Shown: positions 57,650 to 64,000 of the stretch, in pieces
Layout of the letters: every line of letters starts with the position of its first letter
Numbering within the stretch: position 1 is the first letter of the stretch
Origin: Candidatus Cloacimonas acidaminovorans str. Evry
GTDB taxonomy: Bacteria; Cloacimonadota; Cloacimonadia; Cloacimonadales; Cloacimonadaceae
Length of the DNA: 64,000 bases
Assembly (NCBI RefSeq): GCF_000146065.2
Contig: NC_020449.1
Coordinates: 930,001 to 994,000, forward strand
Reading direction: 5' to 3'
Translations under genes and position numbers: made by a program
The notes under the pieces: generated by a model
Database searches by the model: none
What the model was told of the DNA's origin: nothing
What the model saw: only the letters and a program-made list of their open reading frames with translations

Positions 57650-59542
57650 ATGATTTTAGATAACATCACTAACTTGGGAAGTAAAGAAATCAAGTTTTCG
57701 GAAAATGAATTTCATTCTTTCCGGGTGCGTTTTAATAATCTTTTTATTAAAGAAGATATTGAAACGGCTCATAACCTCGCTTTAAATATGCTGCCTGTTG
57801 AAAATCTGCAAAGTTCCGAACTGGTAGAATTGGCTCGCTGTTTTCAACTTTTGGGAGATAAAGATAACACTCTTGCTTGTTTGGAAAAAGCTATTCAAAT
57901 TGATTCTCATAACAAGAACGCCAAAATGTTGAAACTGGAATTGCTGGATTCGCTGGAGCAAAAAGAACAATATTTAGATTTTTTACAGCAATGTTTGGAA
58001 AGTGACCCTCAAGAAAAGCAGTATTATTTACTTTTACATAGCTATTATACTGAAAATGGACAAAATGAGCTTGCTGAAAATATATTCTCTCTTGCTTTAA
58101 GTTATGGAATAGATTTGGAGCCACCTAATCCGGATATAGAAATTTCTGTTGCTGATTCCCTTGTTGAACCGGAATGTATAGATGATCCTATTCTAATAAA
58201 CAGCTATCTTACTCTCTTTGCGGGGAGGGAAAATTGCCATTCCAGGCAATGGGTTTCCGATAAAGGTAAGACAGGTTATACTCCTGTTATGGAACCTCTA
58301 AATCCTGTATTGATCCGTAATCATTTACAAGGTATTCAGACCTTGGGTGTGTATCAATTAACATTGAATAATCAAGTGAAATGGATTGTCTTTGATATTG
58401 ATATAATTAATGATTATCTTGATGATCTGCATGATCCTCATTTTCGCGAATGGATAGATAACGGTTTTCTGCAAGTGCTAAGTAATTTTGATAATATTTT
58501 ACAAACCTTTCATCTAAAAGCCGTCTATGAATATAGTGGTTATAAGGGTTATCATATTTGGTTATTTTTACAGGAAGTTACCAGCGCGGCTATTGCCAGA
58601 AGTTTTGCCTTGAAACTTGCCTCCCAAATTGATCTCAGTTCTTTTCCTTTGAAAATTGAGGTCTTTCCGAAACAAACAAGAACTTCTGCCAATAATTTTG
58701 GTAGCTTGATCAAGCTTCCGGGAGGAATACATCGTTTTTCCGGTTTGAAAAGTAATTTTTTTAATCTGAAAGATGGTGTTTTGGAGCCGCTACCTCTTAC
58801 TATGCTTTTAAAACAACCTCCTTTAATTTCTCCCGCTGATTTTATGTCTGCATTATGTTCCTTACAACCGGATTTTTCCTTTGGCAAAACGGATTATGCT
58901 TTAAATGAAGAGCAAACAAACAAGATAGAAGTTCCCTTATTAGGTTCTAATACTCCCCCGGAACTTGATCCCCAATGGCTTTGGCTGAAACAACACTGTT
59001 CTGCTCTTGCTTTTATTTGCCAGGAGATTGAAACACACCATCTTTTAAATAAGGAACAGAAAAAAGTGCTGATCCATTGTGTTGGTCACTTGGAAAGAGG
59101 ACCCGATATCGTAAACTACTATCTCAGGAAATGCAGTAATTGCGAACCTTCAGATCTTTTAAAATCTCCCCTGAAAAGTAATGTAATAAGCTGCAACAAA
59201 ATACGCAATTACTTAAACTGCAACGGTCTTGATTATGATTGCTTTTGTGATTTCACAGCTAAAATGTCCAGTTACGATCATCCTCTTGTGCATTTGGAGG
59301 ATTTTTCACCTGCAAATTATTCTCCTTCCGGAAATAATGAATTAATGCTCAAAGAGACAATTTATAAATATCTGGATATTAAGCGTAGAAATAATGAACT
59401 AAGTGGAACTCTCCAACAACTGGAAAAACAAATCTTAGAGCTTTTTGAACATATTGGAGTGGAAGAATTTATAACTCCTTATGGAATCTTGAAAAAAATC
59501 ACTTCCGAAAATAGCGTAAAATTAATCCTAAAGCTAAATTAG
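57650..59542 (+). CDS. CRISPR-associated primase-polymerase (CAPP) with N-terminal TPR
   Basis: A 630-residue protein starting at 57650 after AAAGGAG. Residues about 1-160 form TPR-like helices (ELARCFQLLGDKDNTLACLE). The AEP/PrimPol core follows: the metal-binding pair Asp249 and Asp251 in WIVFDIDIIND, the motif SGYKGYHIWLF with His302, and a third motif region near KLPGGIHRF. The C-terminal third holds spaced cysteines (HCSALAFICQ, LRKCSNC, ISCNKI, LDYDCFCDF) that may bind a metal or iron-sulfur cluster. CAPP proteins are known next to cas1-cas2 in some type III systems and are thought to make or extend DNA during spacer acquisition. Different from the mobile-element primase at 39868. Confidence 0.82.
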   Translation: MILDNITNLGSKEIKFSENEFHSFRVRFNNLFIKEDIETAHNLALNMLPVENLQSSELVELARCFQLLGDKDNTLACLEKAIQIDSHNKNAKMLKLELLDSLEQKEQYLDFLQQCLESDPQEKQYYLLLHSYYTENGQNELAENIFSLALSYGIDLEPPNPDIEISVADSLVEPECIDDPILINSYLTLFAGRENCHSRQWVSDKGKTGYTPVMEPLNPVLIRNHLQGIQTLGVYQLTLNNQVKWIVFDIDIINDYLDDLHDPHFREWIDNGFLQVLSNFDNILQTFHLKAVYEYSGYKGYHIWLFLQEVTSAAIARSFALKLASQIDLSSFPLKIEVFPKQTRTSANNFGSLIKLPGGIHRFSGLKSNFFNLKDGVLEPLPLTMLLKQPPLISPADFMSALCSLQPDFSFGKTDYALNEEQTNKIEVPLLGSNTPPELDPQWLWLKQHCSALAFICQEIETHHLLNKEQKKVLIHCVGHLERGPDIVNYYLRKCSNCEPSDLLKSPLKSNVISCNKIRNYLNCNGLDYDCFCDFTAKMSSYDHPLVHLEDFSPANYSPSGNNELMLKETIYKYLDIKRRNNELSGTLQQLEKQILELFEHIGVEEFITPYGILKKITSENSVKLILKLN

Positions 59543-59551
59543 AAGGATATT

Positions 59552-60913
59552 ATGAACCAGAAATCGGAAATTGTAAACAATGCTTGGAACCTTATGAAAC
59601 AAGGCAATTATAAAGATGCCCTGCCCATACTGGAAACTTCTCTAAATGAAGACCTATCCCAAAACTATTTTTTGGCATCTCTTTTACTGGATTGCTATAA
59701 TAAGCTTGGTTTATACCAAAAAGCAATAGCTTTGGGAGAAGAACTTTGCTCCAAAGAAAACTGTTGGGCTTCCATCAAACAAAGCTATGCCTGGAGTTTA
59801 TATTTTGCCTATTTTAAAAATTCCGCTACCCTTTCTCCCGAAGAAGCAATTCCTATTCTTGATAAAATGGCACTCATAACCGATTGTAATAAAAAAGTAA
59901 ATCCCCTTTCTTTATCTATCTTTTCCTATCTTTCCCAAAATAAACAAATTACCCCGGAACTAACTATTCAATTGCTGGATATGCTAAAGTTTGATTTACT
60001 GGATGATAAACCTGTTCAATTGAAAAAAAACGGTAAAACGCTTGCTTCCCCCAAAGAACGATTTATTTGTTATTATACCAAGGCACTTTATATGGAAAAA
60101 AATTACTCCCGCTGCATAGCTTGCTGTAAACGTGCTTTAGAATTAAGTTCAAATTCAAAAAGGCAAACTACTTTTAATGACGCTCAAAATAAAGCAACTA
60201 CCAATGCTGATAGTAACCAAGCAGCTTTGTTTATCTCTTCCGATAATCTGATCTGGATAAAAAGGCGTCTGGCTCTATCTCTTTATTACTTAGGTGAATA
60301 TGAACAAGCAGAAGAAATTATGAAGCAAATAATCAAGAAAAAGAAGGATTGGTTTTTATTTCACGAATTAAGCCAAATTGTTTATAAAAAAAATGAACCA
60401 GAAAAAGCTCTTAGTTATGCCGCAATGGCTTCTTCTGCTATTGGAGATGCAGAAATGAAAATCCATCTCTGGGATTTTCTGTATCAGCTATTAGTGGAAA
60501 CCAAAAATTATCCTCAAGCTGTTAAAATTCTTTCTCTTGCTGCCGCTATTCGCTTTCAAAAAGGATGGAATATTTCTCCTTCCCAAAAACAGGAATTAGC
60601 AAAATATAACCTAATTCCCGAAAAACTACCTCCCTTTAAAGATATATTAAATGAACTAAAACCTTGGTTTGCCGAAATCTCTTATGCTGAAAATGAGCGT
60701 TTAACTGGTTATATTGCTAATTTGTTGCCCCATAAAAAAGCCGGTTTTATCAATTCCGGTAATAAAAGCTTCTATTTTAAAGTTTCAGCTTGCTTATTTA
60801 ACCCGGAATATATTGTCCCAGATACAAAAGTATCCTTTATTGCGGAAAGCAGTTATGATCCCAAAAAACAGAAGGATTCCGTTATTGCTGTTAATATCAA
60901 AAGGATTGAATAA
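59552..60913 (+). CDS. TPR protein with a cold-shock/OB-like C-terminus, in the adaptation module
   Basis: A 453-residue protein, not a known Cas family to me. The start follows AGAAGGATATT. Residues about 5-350 are TPR-like helices (YLGEYEQAEEIMKQIIKKKK); residues about 388-453 look like a cold-shock-type OB fold (LTGYIANLLPHKKAGFINSG, then YFKVSACLF, VPDTKVSFIAE and a closing strand), a nucleic-acid binding module. Its TAA shares a base with the cas1 ATG (TAATG), and it follows the CAPP gene by 9 bp, so the four genes should be one operon. A role in handing nucleic acid to Cas1-Cas2 or to CAPP is inference. Confidence 0.75.
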   Translation: MNQKSEIVNNAWNLMKQGNYKDALPILETSLNEDLSQNYFLASLLLDCYNKLGLYQKAIALGEELCSKENCWASIKQSYAWSLYFAYFKNSATLSPEEAIPILDKMALITDCNKKVNPLSLSIFSYLSQNKQITPELTIQLLDMLKFDLLDDKPVQLKKNGKTLASPKERFICYYTKALYMEKNYSRCIACCKRALELSSNSKRQTTFNDAQNKATTNADSNQAALFISSDNLIWIKRRLALSLYYLGEYEQAEEIMKQIIKKKKDWFLFHELSQIVYKKNEPEKALSYAAMASSAIGDAEMKIHLWDFLYQLLVETKNYPQAVKILSLAAAIRFQKGWNISPSQKQELAKYNLIPEKLPPFKDILNELKPWFAEISYAENERLTGYIANLLPHKKAGFINSGNKSFYFKVSACLFNPEYIVPDTKVSFIAESSYDPKKQKDSVIAVNIKRIE

Positions 60914-61947
60914 TGCCGGTTGTTTATATTGCCGATCAGGGCTCTCACATTTGTAAAAAAGGTGATCGTCTTTATGTTTATAGAGGAAATCAGTTACTAC
61001 GCTGGTTTCATACAAAGGATATTATCCAGCTGATTCTGGTTGGTAATATTGGTTTAACTTCACAGGTTGTTACCTATCTCCTTAAAAACCGCATTGATAC
61101 TGTCTTCCTTTCCTATTACGGAAAATTTAAAGGTCGTTTGGTGGGTGAATTTGGTAAAAATGTTATGCTACGGGTTAATCAATTCCAATACCTTAATGAA
61201 CCGGAAAATCGCGTTTATCTTGCTAATCTTATTATCCGGGGGAAGATTGAAAATTCCTTGCTTCATTTAGCAAAAAGAAAAAAGCGAAATAAAGCTGAAT
61301 CCCTTACCTTTGCCTATATAAAAAATAAGGCATTGTTGGCTCAGCTCAAAACTCAAATTCTACCTAAAGATATTTTACTTGGCTATGAAGGAATTGCTGC
61401 TAAAAATTATTTTGCTGCCTTTCCTGATCTTATTGCCAATCCGGATTTCCCCTTTTCCGGAAGAAATAAAAGACCGCCCAAAGATGAAGTAAATGCTATG
61501 CTTAGTTTATCATACACTTTTCTGATGAATCAAGTTATGTGCGCTGCTTATATCTGTGGCTTAGATCCCTATTACGGAGCTTTACATGATTTGGATTATG
61601 GAAGACAATCTCTCGTTCTGGATATTATGGAAGAATTCAGACCTCTGATAGATAATATGGTTATATCACTGATAAACCGTAAAGAAATTCGCCTGGAACA
61701 CTTTCTTTATAATACTTTGCCCGATGATGAAAATTCCGATTTGGATAATTCTACTCTCCCCGTTTCTCTCACCAAGAATGGTATGAAAATTATCATCACC
61801 GCTTTCAGTAAACTGATAAATAGCAAGTTTAACTATAATCAACTATCTGAACAGTGGATTCTAAAAGATATTATTACCCTTCAAATTCGAAAACTGGCTG
61901 CCCATTTTGATAATAAAAAGGAGTATTCACCCTTCCTATGGCTATAA
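60913..61947 (+). CDS. cas1: Cas1 integrase
   Basis: A 344-residue Cas1 that, with Cas2, inserts new spacers at the leader end. The metal-binding residues are Glu159 (YEGIAAKNYF), His225 (GALHDLDYGR) and the acidic pair Asp237/Glu240 (LVLDIMEEFRP). Length is normal and it is not fused to a reverse transcriptase. The start overlaps the preceding TPR-OB gene by one base. A gap of 149 bp separates it from cas2. Confidence 0.97.
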   Translation: MPVVYIADQGSHICKKGDRLYVYRGNQLLRWFHTKDIIQLILVGNIGLTSQVVTYLLKNRIDTVFLSYYGKFKGRLVGEFGKNVMLRVNQFQYLNEPENRVYLANLIIRGKIENSLLHLAKRKKRNKAESLTFAYIKNKALLAQLKTQILPKDILLGYEGIAAKNYFAAFPDLIANPDFPFSGRNKRPPKDEVNAMLSLSYTFLMNQVMCAAYICGLDPYYGALHDLDYGRQSLVLDIMEEFRPLIDNMVISLINRKEIRLEHFLYNTLPDDENSDLDNSTLPVSLTKNGMKIIITAFSKLINSKFNYNQLSEQWILKDIITLQIRKLAAHFDNKKEYSPFLWL

Positions 61948-62096
61948 CTTATACCGCTGGAGGAATTTTAAGTTTGAAGGTAGCAATGCTGAGATATACT
62001 TTAACCATCTCTATAACTTATCTGACAGGGAGGATTCTTAATAACAATAAATGGTTCTCTGCCCTCTGCCCTCAGCTTATAATAAGGAGTTCTATT

Positions 62097-62387
62097 ATGT
62101 CCCTAAACAAACATCTCTATGTCGTCGCTTTTGATATCGTTTCCGATAAAATTCGCTACCGCTGTGTTAAAATTCTCCTTTCCTACGGACAAAGAGTCCA
62201 AAAAAGCGTTTTTGAATGTATCCTAAACGATAAACAATTCCTGGATATGAAATCCAAACTTGATAACACTATAAACCCCGAAATAGATAGCATTCGCTAT
62301 TACCTCCTCTGTGCAAATTGCGAAAAAAACATATCTGTCTCCGGAATCGGATTATATTCTTACTTTGAAGATCTAATCATCGTTTAA
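62097..62387 (+). CDS. cas2: Cas2
   Basis: A 96-residue Cas2 starting at the ATG at 62097 with AAGGAG upstream. It opens SLNKHLYVVAFDIVSDKIRY, with the aspartate of AFDIVSD typical of the family, then RRxKILLSYGxRVQKSVFEC-type residues (CVKILLSYGQRVQKSVFEC). The open frame runs on upstream to 61938 but that part overlaps cas1 and has no family match. It forms the central dimer of the Cas1-Cas2 integrase. Confidence 0.96.
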   Translation: MSLNKHLYVVAFDIVSDKIRYRCVKILLSYGQRVQKSVFECILNDKQFLDMKSKLDNTINPEIDSIRYYLLCANCEKNISVSGIGLYSYFEDLIIV

Positions 62388-62476
62388 AAACTCTTATCTC
62401 AATGAGTTATTTGCTTTCCCTGCGTATGAATAGATTCCTAATATCATATCTTCAAAATCAAAAAGATATTTTATGC

Positions 62477-62505
62477 TTGACTTATTTTATGATTGATTAT
62501 ATAAG
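62477..62505 (+). promoter_or_regulatory. candidate promoter of the precursor crRNA
   Basis: TTGACT at 62477-62482, exactly 17 bp, then TATAAG at 62500-62505: five of six at each element. Transcription would start near 62512 and run through the leader into the array. Confidence 0.6.
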
Positions 62506-62570
62506 GAAAATTGTATGTATAGCTAACTCGCTATATAAACCTTGGCAAGACAAAAAAAGGAGCTGATATT

Positions 62571-62819
62571 ATGATTATTTATGTATGCCCCAAAAATAAT
62601 TATAAAAGAACAGCGATTGCCTGCTCTCTATGCAATTTCGCTAAACTGCTCTATTATAACATAGTTACAAGCTCTATCCACAAAATCATTGTCCCAAACA
62701 CAATTACTTGCTATATATACAATTATACAAAATATGCATCTATACCCCATACCCCCAATCATAAATCTATTAGCCATTGCCATTTTGATAACGATGAATA
62801 CTTTATGCTTAATGCCTAA
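62571..62819 (+). CDS. possible leader-encoded small protein, 82 aa
   Basis: ATG at 62571 is preceded by AAAAAAGGAGCTGATATT, a good ribosome site. The predicted peptide is rich in Tyr, Cys, Ile and His, begins MIIYVCPKNNYKRTAIACSL and matches nothing I know. It lies wholly within the leader and stops 11 bp before the first repeat. Composition looks random-like, so it may be non-coding leader DNA that happens to be open. Confidence 0.25.
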   Translation: MIIYVCPKNNYKRTAIACSLCNFAKLLYYNIVTSSIHKIIVPNTITCYIYNYTKYASIPHTPNHKSISHCHFDNDEYFMLNA

Positions 62820-62830
62820 ATGTATGTGCT

Positions 62831-64000
62831 ATTGAAATAAACTTGACCCGTTTGAGGGGATTGTGACATAAAGGTTCATCTTCATCAGCAGTGTCAGAAT
62901 CAGAATTGAAATAAACTTGACCCGTTTGAGGGGATTGTGACTTAAGCTACATCAGGAGGAAGCATTCCCTGATGTAGGTTATGATTGAAATAAACTTGAC
63001 CCGTTTGAGGGGATTGTGACATTCCGGGCTTTTTCCGAGTCAGGAACAATATTATCTGCATTGAAATAAACTTGACCCGTTTGAGGGGATTGTGACTAAA
63101 GTCCCAGTCTGAAGATAATATTGTGTTTATAGCCATTGAAATAAACTTGACCCGTTTGAGGGGATTGTGACGTAAATACTAATCCTATCAGTTTCATTTT
63201 TCCTCCTATTGAAATAAACTTGACCCGTTTGAGGGGATTGTGACAGGAATAGTCATTTTTCCACGAAGCACTACTGCGATATTGAAATAAACTTGACCCG
63301 TTTGAGGGGATTGTGACAAAAAAGCACTCCAAACAGCTTGGAGAGGTTTTGTTTTGAGAATTGAAATAAACTTGACCCGTTTGAGGGGATTGTGACTTTA
63401 GATTGTGCATTGAATCGAAGGCACCATCCTTATATTGAAATAAACTTGACCCGTTTGAGGGGATTGTGACTATCCCCAATTATCTTTGTTTTCACCAAAG
63501 ATTCTGGAAATTAATTGAAATAAACTTGACCCGTTTGAGGGGATTGTGACGTGAACGCTTTTTTGGTCAAGCAAGGTGTTTTTAAATTGAAATAAACTTG
63601 ACCCGTTTGAGGGGATTGTGACTTTAAAGCTTTAAACACTTTGAATTTGTTAGCTAAATCCATTATTGAAATAAACTTGACCCGTTTGAGGGGATTGTGA
63701 CTTTTTGTTGTAGAAATATTCGAAAGCTTCATAGTCTTCCATTGAAATAAACTTGACCCGTTTGAGGGGATTGTGACGACCACGAATTGCCCCGATATTT
63801 CGTTTTAGCAATACGATCATTGAAATAAACTTGACCCGTTTGAGGGGATTGTGACTCAAAATATGGACAAGAACGATAATCGTGATAACAGATATATTGA
63901 AATAAACTTGACCCGTTTGAGGGGATTGTGACTATATTTCGGAGATTGACTTCTTATCTACCTCGTATTTTAATTGAAATAAACTTGACCCGTTTGAGGG
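62831..64000 (+). CRISPR. type III-A CRISPR array: 15 full 37-nt repeats plus one cut by the window end
   Basis: The repeat is identical in all copies seen; it opens ATTGAAATAAACTTGACCCG and closes GTTTGAGGGGATTGTGAC (the two parts overlap at the CG/GT boundary, 37 nt in all). Repeats start at 62831, 62905, 62984, 63060, 63135, 63208, 63281, 63360, 63434, 63514, 63586, 63665, 63741, 63819, 63896 and 63973 (partial). Fifteen spacers are 35-43 nt, the length spread usual for type III. The final eight bases ATTGTGAC resemble the AUUGCGAC/AUUGAAAC handles of known type III crRNAs, so the plus strand is the transcribed strand and the leader is on the left. The array continues past the window. Confidence 0.98.

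Larger units (their letters stand above)
62388..62830 (+). other. CRISPR leader region
   Basis: AT-rich DNA between cas2 and the first repeat. It contains a strong promoter candidate (62477-62505) and an 82-codon frame (62571-62819) with a good ribosome site. The plus-strand reading of the array puts the leader here. Leader-end integration signals could not be recognised by eye. Confidence 0.65.

Noticed and set aside
61938-62387. 149-codon version of cas2
   Set aside because: The first 53 codons overlap cas1 and have no family match; the ATG at 62097 has a ribosome site and gives a standard 96-aa Cas2.
62942-63859. Several minus-strand open frames with repeated SPQTGQVYFN-like peptides
   Set aside because: They are translations of the CRISPR repeats, which are open in several frames.
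1-64000. tRNA or rRNA genes
   Set aside because: No cloverleaf with the usual TTCGA arm or rRNA segment was recognised by eye; a dedicated scan would be needed to exclude a tRNA.

Overview
The window reads as a piece of a low-GC, Gram-negative-type bacterial chromosome. The mix of a surface protein ending in a type IX-like/FlgD-like sorting tail (YPNPFNPSTTINYEL), lipoproteins, a tricorn-like protease and many short AT-rich dispersed intergenic repeats would fit candidate phylum Cloacimonadota (WWE1) or a relative in the wider FCB group. That placement is inference; no rRNA is present.

Layout. 1-16.3 kb: housekeeping and surface genes: a truncated SsuA/NMT1-like lipoprotein, pyrG, a HemL-like aminotransferase, a thiolase, a large secreted multidomain protein cut in two by an IS1182-family element, groES-trxA, a glycosyltransferase-like gene and uridine kinase. 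16.3-21.3 kb: uvrB and ndk lie between two inverted copies of a non-coding repeat of about 0.7-0.85 kb. 21.3-34.8 kb: a tightly packed ten-gene minus-strand run (tilS, hpt, ftsH, hslV, hslU, MFS, pgeF, FapA-like, tricorn-like protease, TPR). 35.2-37.7 kb: a lipoprotein with a DUF2135-like end. 38.5-43.5 kb: an accessory region with a PrimPol-type primase, a DUF3987-type ATPase, small unknown genes, a paralogous pair and an IS256-type transposase remnant.

43.6-64 kb is the most interesting part: a complete type III-A CRISPR-Cas locus. On the plus strand are cas6, a 32-codon membrane-peptide ORF, cas10 (HD and GGDD both intact), csm2, csm3 (catalytic Asp present), csm4, csm5 and a CARF-RelE (Cami1-like) effector. 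Facing it on the minus strand is a second operon, calpS-calpT-calpL-cad1: a sigma-like factor, a MazF-like partner, a Lon-SAVED protease, and a CARF-adenosine deaminase. So one cyclic-oligoadenylate-producing complex appears wired to three different outputs: mRNA cleavage, ATP/adenosine deamination and protease-released transcriptional reprogramming. An adaptation module follows: a TPR primase-polymerase (CAPP), a TPR protein with a cold-shock-like C-terminus, cas1 and cas2. Then come a leader and an array of 15 full 37-nt repeats plus one cut by the window end. The repeat ends in ATTGTGAC, a typical type III 5' handle, so the array is read on the plus strand.

All families were assigned by reading motifs by eye; no database search was possible.
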